Virus record (IMG/VR): IMGVR_UViG_3300009194_000002
Span: 1 to 52,765 of that record
Strand: one strand, 5' to 3'
Origin: a virus
Length of the DNA: 52,765 nucleotides
The position numbers and the translations under genes are program-made. Under the pieces are notes generated by a model that was not told where the DNA came from, ran no database searches, and was given only the letters and a program-made list of their open reading frames with translations. Below, one piece after another: positions 1 to 6,594 of this stretch. Position 1 is the stretch's first letter. Each line of letters starts with the position of its first letter.

Positions 1-31
1 ATATTATATATAGTATTATTAGTATTAGTAC
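1..31. repeat. Terminal direct overlap with 52735-52765
   Basis: The first 31 bases are identical to the last 31 bases of the window. This is the size and form of overlap left when a circular or circularly permuted molecule is assembled. The first 30 of these bases also occur inside the second repeat copy near 27629 to 27658, where the next base is G instead of C, so the join is supported but rests on one distinguishing base. Confidence 0.85.
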
Positions 32-205
32 TAGTAGTGATTGGTTTTGGTTGTTGGTTTAGTTTTAAAAGCTGGAAGAAAATAAAAAATATATAAAGTT
101 GCACTTCGGGGGGAGGGGGTTGTAAATTTTAGATTTTTATTTTTTAAAAAACTTCTTGTTAACCCCCCCTCCCTAAAATAATTATTATATATTTTTTCTA
201 ATAAG
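1..205. repeat. Duplicated AT-rich element, copy A (right part)
   Basis: This non-coding stretch continues from the end of the contig (52630 to 52765) if the genome is circular. It closely matches 27610 to 27836. Shared blocks are the AT-rich start, a GT-rich run near 40 to 60, a G6-A-G5 run at 108 to 119, its C7-T-C3 partner at 163 to 173, and a conserved A/T tail to about 200. The G and C arms are unchanged between copies while the sequence between them differs, which points to a kept structure or binding site. It lies just upstream of the first early promoter. An origin, packaging site or recombination site is possible, but the sequence does not decide. Confidence 0.85.
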
Positions 206-215
206 TAAAGATTTC

Positions 216-244
216 TTGACTTCTTTATTTCTTTAGTGTATAAT
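216..244 (+). promoter_or_regulatory. Early promoter P1, sigma-A type
   Basis: TTGACT at 216-221 and TATAAT at 239-244 are separated by 17 bp, a near-consensus housekeeping promoter. Transcription should start near 251. That makes the GTG at 236 untranscribed and supports the ATG at 269 as the start of the first gene. The whole box differs at only two positions from the promoter at 1163. Confidence 0.9.
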
Positions 245-268
245 TTAAGAGTAGAAAGGGTGACTAAA

Positions 269-823
269 ATGATACATAAAGAAATAGCTATTGCAGTAAA
301 GGACGATAATAACCTGGTAGTACATAGAATAAGTAAAAATACTTACTGGGTAGGTAGTACTTACGCGCTTGTAAAACTAGGGACTAAAGAATTCGAAGCT
401 TTTAAGGATCGTTACAATAATTATAAAAGTACGCCTAACATACCCGAGGATACAGAAATAGAACAGTCTGTAGGTTATGTTAACGGCGAATTTAAACCCG
501 AGGGACCTAATGTTAACTTAGTTATTCAAGAACCTAACCGCGCTGATGATCTGGAAGCTGTTAAAAGAACAAGCTTTAAATTCGGGGCCGAGGATAAAAA
601 CGTAACATTATATAGTATTAAAGGTACACTTGCAGGTTATAACTCAAAGTATGATCGGATCATAGAACAGTTTAATGAACACAAGGCTACGGATCAGTAT
701 AACCCGATCCGCTGTTATGAAGGATCAGACTTAAAAGCTGTAATAATGCCGGTCAGACTTTCCGCGCTTCCTATGGCCGCTGAATACGAAATACTGGCAC
801 AATCTAAACTACCAGGGAGGTAA
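269..823 (+). CDS. Hypothetical protein, first early gene (184 aa)
   Basis: First gene of the short operon driven by P1. I place the start at ATG 269 because AGAAAGGG (253-260) sits 8 bases upstream; an in-frame GTG at 236 lies before the predicted transcription start. The protein is soluble, with no membrane segment or signal peptide. I recognise no motif. It is followed by two small genes and then a terminator, so it is made in a small unit apart from the replication genes. Early phage proteins in this place often act on the host, but that is only inference from position. Confidence 0.75.
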   Translation: MIHKEIAIAVKDDNNLVVHRISKNTYWVGSTYALVKLGTKEFEAFKDRYNNYKSTPNIPEDTEIEQSVGYVNGEFKPEGPNVNLVIQEPNRADDLEAVKRTSFKFGAEDKNVTLYSIKGTLAGYNSKYDRIIEQFNEHKATDQYNPIRCYEGSDLKAVIMPVRLSALPMAAEYEILAQSKLPGR

Positions 824-829
824 TTTAAA

Positions 830-895
830 ATGAAATGGTTAAAAGATTTTATTTTCAATTATTTAAAATATGGGGACAGTATAAAATGGAGGTAA
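830..895 (+). CDS. Possible micro-protein (21 aa)
   Basis: A 21-residue frame, starting MKWLKDFIF and ending WR, sits between two genes of the P1 operon. A strong AGGGAGGT lies just upstream of its ATG, overlapping the end of the previous gene. The peptide is short, aromatic and basic. Its last codons carry the GGAGGT that serves the next gene, so its translation may simply couple the two neighbours. No function is visible. Confidence 0.45.
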   Translation: MKWLKDFIFNYLKYGDSIKWR

Positions 896-901
896 ATTAA
901 T

Positions 902-1090
902 ATGATGAACTTAGAAACTTACAGTACTAAAGTAAGGCCTAGTACTAAGAAAAGAATTAAGGCTTTAACAGAAGCTAACGGCTACAGGGGACAGCGGGAA
1001 TTATTAGAGGATATGTTAAACGCTTATGAAGATCAAAACCCTACAGCGGCGAGTAAGGCCGATCAGTACGAAAATTTAATGGATCAGTAA
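902..1090 (+). CDS. Ribbon-helix-helix DNA-binding protein (62 aa)
   Basis: Residues 8 to 43 look like a ribbon-helix-helix (CopG/Arc-type) domain: a short basic strand with VRPSTKKRIKAL, a glycine turn, then a helix with QRELLEDMLNAY. Such proteins bind operators as dimers and usually repress. GGAGGT at 888-893 is 8 bases before the ATG at 902; a second ATG at 905 is possible but spaced less well. It is the last gene before a terminator, and two near-identical early promoters flank the unit, so control of these promoters is a reasonable guess. The fold call is by pattern only. Confidence 0.7.
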   Translation: MMNLETYSTKVRPSTKKRIKALTEANGYRGQRELLEDMLNAYEDQNPTAASKADQYENLMDQ

Positions 1091-1098
1091 AGATTTAA

Positions 1099-1124
1099 GG
1101 CCTGGAATTTACCAGGTCTTTTTT
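1099..1124 (+). terminator. Rho-independent terminator
   Basis: CCTGG (1101-1105) pairs with CCAGG (1112-1116), extended by a G-U and a G-C pair, with a 6-nt loop. It is followed by TCTTTTTT. It closes the first early operon just before the second promoter. Confidence 0.85.
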
Positions 1125-1162
1125 CTTACTTAAATTAATTTTAAAATAAACTTAAAAACTTC

Positions 1163-1191
1163 TTGACTTCTTTACTTCTTTACTGTATAAT
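1163..1191 (+). promoter_or_regulatory. Early promoter P2, sigma-A type
   Basis: TTGACT (1163-1168) and TATAAT (1186-1191) are 17 bp apart. The spacer differs from that of P1 at 216 by two bases, so the two were probably duplicated or held under the same control. It drives the gene at 1231 and those after it. Confidence 0.9.
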
Positions 1192-1230
1192 TATTTATAG
1201 TAAGACATTACAAGAAAGGGCGGCGATAAA

Positions 1231-1452
1231 ATGATTAATGCTAAAACAGATAAAGAGAAGCAGAATTTATTAAAATCTAAAATTATAACTAAAATGATTT
1301 CTAAGGTAGAGTTTGAAGGGCGCGAGGATATGGAAGCAATTCAAAGCGAGGTAGCTAAGGAACTTAACGAACAGGCCGGCGTAGAACTAAAGAAAGCTAA
1401 TGAAGTAGTAAGGTTAGTAGTAGCCGAATTTATACAGAAGGGGGTAGCTTAA
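1231..1452 (+). CDS. Small hypothetical helical protein (73 aa)
   Basis: First gene after promoter P2, with a GAAAGGG-type ribosome site upstream. The sequence is charged and looks mainly helical, rich in Lys and Glu, with no Cys and no membrane segment. The next gene begins directly after its stop codon, so the two are probably translated together. I do not recognise the family. Confidence 0.75.
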   Translation: MINAKTDKEKQNLLKSKIITKMISKVEFEGREDMEAIQSEVAKELNEQAGVELKKANEVVRLVVAEFIQKGVA

Positions 1453-1635
1453 ATGTTAGAAATAGATAATACAGTAGCTTCAATAATTAGTGGCAGGGAA
1501 GGTAAAGTAGTTTTTAGAGGTTCTGGGACTTACAAAGGTCACGAAGTAGATCTAGAAGCCGACCAGGTAATCGTAGAATTTGAAGGATCAGAAAAACCGT
1601 TCCTATTTAAAGAATGTAACTTAATAAAGCTGTAG
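1453..1635 (+). CDS. Small hypothetical beta-rich protein (60 aa)
   Basis: ATG follows the previous TAA with no gap, and a ribosome site (AAGGGGG) lies in the end of that gene. The protein alternates Val, Ile and charged residues, suggesting a small beta barrel or SH3-like fold; this is a guess from pattern. A minus-strand frame that overlaps it has no ribosome site and I treat it as a shadow. No function is visible. Confidence 0.7.
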   Translation: MLEIDNTVASIISGREGKVVFRGSGTYKGHEVDLEADQVIVEFEGSEKPFLFKECNLIKL

Positions 1636-1656
1636 GATACAGGGCTAGGGAAGAAG

Positions 1657-1714
1657 GGCCGAGAAGTCCGGCCGGGATCCGGAAGGATCCTTCCGCTTAA
1701 CCTGTTACAGCAGG
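1657..1714 (+). other. Cluster of three intercistronic hairpins
   Basis: The spacer between genes holds three inverted repeats in a row: GGCCG/CGGCC (1657-1661 with 1669-1673), a perfect 14-base palindrome GGAAGGATCCTTCC (1681-1694), and ACCTG/CAGGT (around 1699-1714). None has a U-run, so they are not terminators. An RNA processing site or a structured leader for the gene at 1743 is possible, and the 14-base palindrome could also be a protein binding site. Confidence 0.55.
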
Positions 1715-1742
1715 TATACATTAGTAAGGGGGTGAATTTATA

Positions 1743-1940
1743 ATGGGTGACTTATACGATACTATTTCGCCGAGAAAGCGGGCCGGTATTGGTAAACAAT
1801 TCCTGGCAGATATTGAAACTGAAACGACCGACGTAGACATATTAATAGACGAGTATTGTAAAGTATATAATAATTTAGACCAGAAAATTTTAAGAAATTA
1901 TCTAAGTAATTTAGCTGATCTGGTTACTGATCCTAATTAG
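1743..1940 (+). CDS. Small hypothetical acidic protein (65 aa)
   Basis: Starts at ATG 1743 with AAGGGGGTGA about 7 bases upstream. The protein is helical and acidic, with a Cys and two Tyr near residues 40 to 44. No known motif. It follows a hairpin cluster and precedes another inverted repeat, so its mRNA is flanked by structure on both sides. Confidence 0.75.
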   Translation: MGDLYDTISPRKRAGIGKQFLADIETETTDVDILIDEYCKVYNNLDQKILRNYLSNLADLVTDPN

Positions 1941-1966
1941 GGGTAGAAAATAGATAAAGCTAAAAA

Positions 1967-2013
1967 GGTTAGGTGGTTATAGAAAGAGAATTCTTAAGGC
2001 TATAGAACCTAAC
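1967..2013 (+). other. Intercistronic inverted repeat
   Basis: GTTAGGT (1968-1974) is complementary to ACCTAAC (2007-2013), and the inner ATAG/CTAT bases can extend the stem. There is no U-run. It lies between two small early genes and could form an mRNA hairpin just upstream of the next ribosome binding site. Confidence 0.5.
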
Positions 2014-2033
2014 TAAATTAAGGGGGCGTAATT

Positions 2034-2333
2034 ATGATGAGTTTAATAAAAGGGGTACCAGACGACTTTATTAAAGACGGAAGACATAGTAGACAAGACT
2101 TCAAAAATGCAGTTAAGGCAGTAGAGAAATTCAGAGATCCTAGCTGGGAAGATCAAAGAGTAACAGGAATAGGTCCTAATGCAATTTGGCTTCGGGACGA
2201 AAAGTATAAGTACAGGTATAGTACTAATACAGGGCAGTTAAAAGGGGTAGAAATAGCAGTATCAGACAAAGCACTTGATAAGGAAATGGAAACCGGAAGG
2301 CACGTTCCAGTTACCTGGAAGAAACTAAATTAA
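2034..2333 (+). CDS. Hypothetical protein (99 aa)
   Basis: Two ATG codons in a row (2034 and 2037); the AAGGGGGCG upstream fits the first. The protein is soluble and basic in its first half, with several Trp residues. I see no known domain. Neighbours are other small early genes leading to an XRE-type regulator. Confidence 0.75.
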   Translation: MMSLIKGVPDDFIKDGRHSRQDFKNAVKAVEKFRDPSWEDQRVTGIGPNAIWLRDEKYKYRYSTNTGQLKGVEIAVSDKALDKEMETGRHVPVTWKKLN

Positions 2334-2345
2334 GAGGTGTTATAA

Positions 2346-2489
2346 ATGTATACCATAATTATAGAAAGTCGACATAAAATAGCTGATTATCACGCTAAAG
2401 ACATAGACCAGGCCCTGGACCTTGTAAGTCAGATTAAAGGCGACCACGAAGATATAGACTACATTCATATAGATAAGAAAGAAGGTTAG
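2346..2489 (+). CDS. Small hypothetical protein (47 aa)
   Basis: A 47-residue frame begins at ATG 2346 with AGAGGTG just upstream, and stops 6 bases before the next gene. It is rich in His, Asp and Ile (starts MYTIIIESRH) and predicts as strand-helix-strand. Codon use and ribosome site match its neighbours, so I regard it as real. No family is recognised. Confidence 0.7.
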   Translation: MYTIIIESRHKIADYHAKDIDQALDLVSQIKGDHEDIDYIHIDKKEG

Positions 2490-2495
2490 CTTATT

Positions 2496-2777
2496 ATGAA
2501 GCTGGGTAATATAGAAACTAGAATTAAAGGCGGAAGTCGAAAGAACTTCCGCCGCTTAACTGAATGGAATGTAGAAAATAGGATCTTATACGGAATACTA
2601 TTTAGTATAGATCTTAAGCTTTCAGATTTTGCAGATAAAATAGGCGTTAGCAGTAGGACAGTAGAAGCCTGGGTATTTGAAGGTAGAGAACCAAACGACG
2701 AGAATAAAGAAAAGATCTGTAAGTTACTGGGCTACCCAGAAGAAATTTTATTTTATGATATAGAAAGGCGGGGATAG
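2496..2777 (+). CDS. XRE-type helix-turn-helix regulator (93 aa)
   Basis: Residues 40 to 85 match a Cro/CI-type helix-turn-helix: LSDFADKIGVSSRTVEAW is followed by a helix around ENKEKICKLLGY. Proteins of this family bind operators and often act as phage repressors. It lies two genes before a spacer that holds a 55-base repeat related to the late 47-bp array and then the main early promoter, so those repeats could be its operators; that link is inference. No integrase was found, so a role in lysogeny is unproven. Confidence 0.8.
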   Translation: MKLGNIETRIKGGSRKNFRRLTEWNVENRILYGILFSIDLKLSDFADKIGVSSRTVEAWVFEGREPNDENKEKICKLLGYPEEILFYDIERRG

Positions 2778-2778
2778 T

Positions 2779-2970
2779 ATGGAAGATCTTATTAAAAAGT
2801 ACGCGCAAATGAGTGACCCAGACGCCCAGGAAGCAGTAGAACTTTTACAGCTGTATAAGGACCGGCCAGCTGAACTACTTAACCACCTGGACCAGAACTT
2901 AAGCAGTAAAGTAGCAAGATCAGAAGTATTAGAACTTTTATATATGGATCTACTTACTTGTTTACAATAA
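2779..2970 (+). CDS. Small hypothetical helical protein (63 aa)
   Basis: ATG 2779 follows the stop of the regulator gene by one base, so the two are likely coupled. The protein is acidic and Leu-rich and predicts as two or three helices. No motif is recognised. Its close coupling to an XRE-type regulator suggests a partner or antagonist, but nothing in the sequence proves it. Confidence 0.75.
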   Translation: MEDLIKKYAQMSDPDAQEAVELLQLYKDRPAELLNHLDQNLSSKVARSEVLELLYMDLLTCLQ

Positions 2971-3025
2971 GAAATTAGTCTGATCTATAGTTTTAACTAA
3001 TTAGCTGTGTAGAATAAGAAATTAG
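2971..3025 (+). repeat. Inverted copy of the late 47-bp repeat unit
   Basis: This 55-base stretch is the reverse complement of 29013-29067 with one internal mismatch plus one at the last base. A further partial copy runs on to about 3043. It begins right after the stop codon of the previous gene and lies upstream of promoter P3. RNA made through here from P2 would be complementary to late mRNA. It could instead be a DNA binding site shared by both regions. Confidence 0.9.
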
Positions 3026-3136
3026 TTTACATAGCTAATTAGTTTAGTTATATTTAGTATTAAAGAGTATACACAAGAAAACAAAAGTTAAAATAGGTTA
3101 ACAGTAATATATTACATTATTTAGGATAATTTTTGC

Positions 3137-3165
3137 TTGCTATTACAGAAATAAGGGTATATAAT
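3137..3165 (+). promoter_or_regulatory. Early promoter P3 for the replication block
   Basis: TTGCTA (3137-3142) and TATAAT (3160-3165) are 17 bp apart. It follows the repeat region and precedes the 38-residue gene at 3219 and the Rad50-like gene. The -35 box is weaker than in P1 and P2, so an activator or a later timing is possible. Confidence 0.75.
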
Positions 3166-3218
3166 ACTTAATAGTAAGATATAAGAGATAAAAACGAGAT
3201 TTAAAGGGGGTGTAGAAA

Positions 3219-3335
3219 ATGACAGCTTTAGTTATAAAAGGTAAACCAGCCGACATTGTTAGGCAGTTAGGAAGTATTGATCCGCAGGCCTGGGAAGATC
3301 ATAAGAAAAGACTACTTAAGATAAAGGGGGCGTAA
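3219..3335 (+). CDS. Small hypothetical protein (38 aa)
   Basis: A 38-residue frame (starting MTALVIKGKPAD) has AAAGGGGGTG just upstream of its ATG, one of the best ribosome sites in the region. It ends 3 bases before the Rad50-like gene and carries that gene's AAAGGGGG in its last codons, so it may act partly as a translated leader that couples to it. No function is recognised. Confidence 0.7.
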   Translation: MTALVIKGKPADIVRQLGSIDPQAWEDHKKRLLKIKGA

Positions 3336-3338
3336 TTA

Positions 3339-4925
3339 ATGGCTAATATCACTAAGGTAGAAGCCTTCGGCCTTTGGTCCCACTACGAAAGTACTTTTAA
3401 GTTTAGTCCAGGGCTTACAGTTATAACTGGACCGAACGACAGCGGGAAAAGTAGTCTTATAAGAATTATACGCTGGGTCTTTTTAGGCGAACCCCAGGGC
3501 GACGCTTTCTTATTTAAGATCAAGGACGAAAGCGGCGAAGTATCTAAAGAAACTGACGAGGGTAAAGCTGTTATATATTTAGATAACGGCGTTAAGATTA
3601 CTAAGATCCGCCGGGGAAAGAAGACCATTTATAAACATAGAGGCTTTAAGGAACCATTCGAAACTGCTACAGTACCCGAGGAAGTAAAGGACGCGTTAGG
3701 GATAAAGTATTATAGCTTCGGGGACTTTGAAGCGGCCCTTAATTTTGCCTTCCAGCTAGAACCGCCTTTTTTAATATCAGAAGCAGATAGCGCCGGCGCT
3801 AAAGTGCTGGGACAGCTGGCAGGTACAGAAGCGGTAGATCTAGCTATCGGGAAGGTAAGAAAAGATACTTACAAGGCCAGGCAAGAAAAACTACAGGCAG
3901 AAAAAGAAGTAGAAAAATGTAACTCTAAATTACTAGAGTACGAAAACTTAGATCAGCTTAAAGAACAGTTAGAAATCTGCGAAGATCTTATAGAAAGTAT
4001 AGATCAAGCGGCAGAACGTGCTGATAGGTTACAGGAATTAAATAAAAGGTTGGATAAGACAAGCTACAGACTAGAAACGTTAAATAAAGAACTGGACCGT
4101 CTGGCAGTTATCCCGACCTTAGAAAAGGACCTAAAAGATATAGAAACAGCTAACAGGCGTTACGAAACTCTTTTAGATCTTTATAAAAGGTTAGATCAAA
4201 GCCAGACTGAAATAGATCACTTAACTAAAGAACTAAAAGTCTATAAGGGTCTACCAGAAGCAAGTCAGATTGTTAATAACTTAGGTTTTATCCACAGAAA
4301 AGTAGAGTTATTAACAGACTTATCCACAGATTACGACAAAGTTATACGTAATATCCAGGAAGCCGATAAAGTATTAGAGAAAACTAAAGGTATTAATAAA
4401 GCGGCTAAGATCCTGGAAAACTTAGAAACTAACAGGAACAGACTAGAAAGATTGGAAGACATACGTTATGATTTTATAACTACTGACACTAATTTTAAGA
4501 ACTTAGAATTAGAATTATTAAGGCTTTCAGAGGTTGAAAAAGCGGATCAGATACTTAAAGACTTACTTAAGAAGCAGGAAAGATATAGTAAGCTATCCGG
4601 TCTTAAGGAAGCTTTCGGCGATACCGACGCTAACCTATTCGCGATTAATAGTAGCTTAGAAAGATTTACAAAGCTGGAAGAAGTCCAGGAAAGCGTTAAT
4701 AAGTTAGTTAGTGATTGGGATAAGCTAATGGATCTAAGAAGTCTTAAGACTAGATACAATTTAGATAAAAAGGAAGTAGACTTAATTACAGACTACTTAG
4801 AGGAAGCTAAAGAAAACGTCGAAGCCTGGGAAGAAGAACTTAATAAAGCCTGGGAAGAAACAGACGGGATCTGTCCTTTATGTGAAGAACCTATTAAAAA
4901 TATTAAAGATCATAACCACCATTAA
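3339..4925 (+). CDS. Rad50/SbcC-like ATPase, N-terminal half with zinc hook (528 aa)
   Basis: Residues 1 to 160 form an SMC/Rad50-type ATPase N-lobe with Walker A GPNDSGKSS at 31-39. A long coiled coil of about 340 residues follows. The protein ends soon after CPLC, the zinc hook that joins Rad50 dimers. Walker B and the ABC signature are absent; they are in the separate protein at 5597. Together with the Mre11-like protein at 6595 it should form an end-processing nuclease complex for recombination-dependent replication (T4 gp46/47 relatives). The coiled coil is far longer than the one in the C-half, so the two cannot pair along their full length as in whole Rad50. Confidence 0.9.
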   Translation: MANITKVEAFGLWSHYESTFKFSPGLTVITGPNDSGKSSLIRIIRWVFLGEPQGDAFLFKIKDESGEVSKETDEGKAVIYLDNGVKITKIRRGKKTIYKHRGFKEPFETATVPEEVKDALGIKYYSFGDFEAALNFAFQLEPPFLISEADSAGAKVLGQLAGTEAVDLAIGKVRKDTYKARQEKLQAEKEVEKCNSKLLEYENLDQLKEQLEICEDLIESIDQAAERADRLQELNKRLDKTSYRLETLNKELDRLAVIPTLEKDLKDIETANRRYETLLDLYKRLDQSQTEIDHLTKELKVYKGLPEASQIVNNLGFIHRKVELLTDLSTDYDKVIRNIQEADKVLEKTKGINKAAKILENLETNRNRLERLEDIRYDFITTDTNFKNLELELLRLSEVEKADQILKDLLKKQERYSKLSGLKEAFGDTDANLFAINSSLERFTKLEEVQESVNKLVSDWDKLMDLRSLKTRYNLDKKEVDLITDYLEEAKENVEAWEEELNKAWEETDGICPLCEEPIKNIKDHNHH

Positions 4926-4942
4926 AATGGGAGGGCGGCAAG

Positions 4943-5347
4943 TTGAAAAATAAATATAAGATACTAAAGGTACCTAATTTAGCTGTTATTTATTTACCTA
5001 AAAATGACGGCGGCAAAGCTATTACAGCGGTTGATATTGACGATCTAGTAGAAATAAATAAGTACCCGGGAAGCTGGCACTTATTCGAACACGGGCCTAC
5101 CGGTCATACTTATGTAAGGGGTTGGAACGGTTCAGATAAACCAGAACCCTTACTACATAGATATATTATGGAACCGGAAAGAGGGCAGAACACAAGCCAC
5201 GTAAATGGTAATGGCTTAGATAACAGACGTAAAAACCTGGCTAATGTGCCTATAGGTAAAACAGCCAGAGAAGAAAACAGCGTAAAGGATATACTAAGTA
5301 AGTTATCCTGGATCTACTTAAAATCATTAAATAGGGGGTTAAGTTAA
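4943..5347 (+). CDS. HNH endonuclease, possible homing type (134 aa)
   Basis: Residues 70 to 100 match the HNH pattern of phage homing endonucleases: LHRYIMEP, then HVNGNGLDNRRKNL, where H86 and the Asn residues replace the usual D-H-x-N start. The start is TTG 4943 after GGGAGGGCGG; no ATG is suitably placed. It lies between the two halves of the Rad50-like protein, directly after the zinc hook. Such genes are usually free-standing invaders that cut DNA lacking them. It may have split the Rad50 gene, or may simply have landed in an already split locus. Confidence 0.8.
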   Translation: MKNKYKILKVPNLAVIYLPKNDGGKAITAVDIDDLVEINKYPGSWHLFEHGPTGHTYVRGWNGSDKPEPLLHRYIMEPERGQNTSHVNGNGLDNRRKNLANVPIGKTAREENSVKDILSKLSWIYLKSLNRGLS

Positions 5348-5583
5348 TGGAAAATGCAAAGCAGAGAATAGAAAAAGCTAAGGAAGGTCTTAAGAAGGCG
5401 GAAACAGAAAAGACCAGAAAGGAAACCGAGAAAGAGCAGGCTATTAAAAAGCGGGACGAACTGATCGAAAAAATGGAAGACGAAGGGGTAAGCCCGGAAA
5501 CTATAGGTGGCGAAATTTCAAAGCTGGAAAAAGAGATCCAGGAAGATTTAGAAAAAGTAGAAGATCTTATCCCGGAAGTTTAA
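5347..5583 (+). CDS. Small coiled-coil protein (78 aa)
   Basis: Almost the whole protein is a charged heptad pattern of Lys and Glu, predicting one long helix or a helical hairpin with a GVSPETIGG break near residues 47 to 56. The ATG overlaps the stop of the HNH gene by one base (TAATG). Because it lies between the two Rad50 halves, it could supply missing coiled-coil length or bridge them; this is inference from position and composition alone. Confidence 0.8.
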   Translation: MENAKQRIEKAKEGLKKAETEKTRKETEKEQAIKKRDELIEKMEDEGVSPETIGGEISKLEKEIQEDLEKVEDLIPEV

Positions 5584-5596
5584 AGGGGGTTAATTA

Positions 5597-6334
5597 ATGC
5601 CTAGTCTTAAAGATATGTTTAAAAGCAATTCTGACAAGCAGAACCAGTCCGAAAATAGGACTAAAGGCCCTACAGGTAGTATTAGCTATAAAGGTAGCTA
5701 CCAGCTAAATAAGGCTAATCTGGACGTTAAGAAAGCCAGGGAAGAAATCAGTAAAAGAGAAGGTAAACGCGATCAGATCTTAGCTGATAAAAAAGAAGCC
5801 CTGGAAGCTAAAGAAGAAGCGCAAAAGGAACTAGCTATCTACGATAAGGCCCAGATCCTACTACAGAAAACCAGCGACTATGCTAGACAGCAGATAAAAA
5901 GTAAGATCGAAGAAATAGTAAGCCAGGCGCTTAATGTAGTTTACGGCGGAAATCACAGCTTTATAGTAGATTTAGACGTTAAAGGTAGCAGGCCGATAGC
6001 CGAATACTATTTAGACGACGGGACTACAATTACAAAGCTGGAAAAGCCAGACTACGATCGCGGCGGAGGTAAAGTAGATATTATAAGCCTGGCCTTAAGG
6101 TTAGCTGTTAACGAGATCAGAGGGGTTAAAGGTCCTATATTCTTAGACGAGGTAGGTAAACACGTAGACAATGAAGCTATAATAAACGTAGCTTACTTCT
6201 TAAAAGAATTCAGTAATAAGTTTGATAAGCAGATTATTTTAATAACCCACGAACAGGCCCTTGCAGAGATCGGCGAAGTAAGTATAGAAGTAGAAAAGAA
6301 AAACGGCGAAAGTCAAGTAGAACTGATAAGTTAA
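5597..6334 (+). CDS. Rad50/SbcC-like ATPase, C-terminal half (245 aa)
   Basis: After a short disordered N-terminus, residues 35 to 85 are coiled coil and 90 to 245 form the ATPase C-lobe. GGGKVDIISLALRLA (156-170) takes the place of the ABC signature, FLDE (182-185) is Walker B, and H218 in ITHE is the switch histidine. It lacks Walker A, which the protein at 3339 supplies. Preceded by AAAGGGGG. Stand-alone proteins of this kind are familiar in Firmicutes phages, so the split may be old. Confidence 0.9.
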   Translation: MPSLKDMFKSNSDKQNQSENRTKGPTGSISYKGSYQLNKANLDVKKAREEISKREGKRDQILADKKEALEAKEEAQKELAIYDKAQILLQKTSDYARQQIKSKIEEIVSQALNVVYGGNHSFIVDLDVKGSRPIAEYYLDDGTTITKLEKPDYDRGGGKVDIISLALRLAVNEIRGVKGPIFLDEVGKHVDNEAIINVAYFLKEFSNKFDKQIILITHEQALAEIGEVSIEVEKKNGESQVELIS

Positions 6335-6345
6335 GGGGTGGTTAA

Positions 6346-6579
6346 ATGATTAAAGTAGAAGATATAGACGACGTACAGATACTTAAAGTTAGTGAATTCG
6401 GCGGCGAAGAATACGCCCAGGTAGCGATAGCTTATAAAGATCTAACAGGCGAAATAGTATACCTTAACCTGGAAGCTATAAGAAAATTAGCTAACGCTTT
6501 AAGGGACTGGATCTTAGAAGTGACTACAGAAGTTATAGGTAGGTTAGCAAAAGCAGGGGACTTTATGCCGACTTCTTAA
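6346..6579 (+). CDS. Small hypothetical protein (77 aa)
   Basis: Lies between the Rad50 C-half and the Mre11-like nuclease in the same operon, with AAGGGGTGG before its ATG. The N-terminal 45 residues alternate hydrophobic and acidic residues (beta-rich) and the rest is helical. No motif is recognised. Its place suggests an accessory role with the nuclease complex, but this is unproven. Confidence 0.75.
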   Translation: MIKVEDIDDVQILKVSEFGGEEYAQVAIAYKDLTGEIVYLNLEAIRKLANALRDWILEVTTEVIGRLAKAGDFMPTS

Positions 6580-6594
6580 GAAAGGGGGTAGAAA

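Noticed and set aside
236-268. GTG 236 as start of the first gene
   Set aside because: It lies at the -10 box of promoter P1, before the expected transcript start; ATG 269 has the ribosome site.
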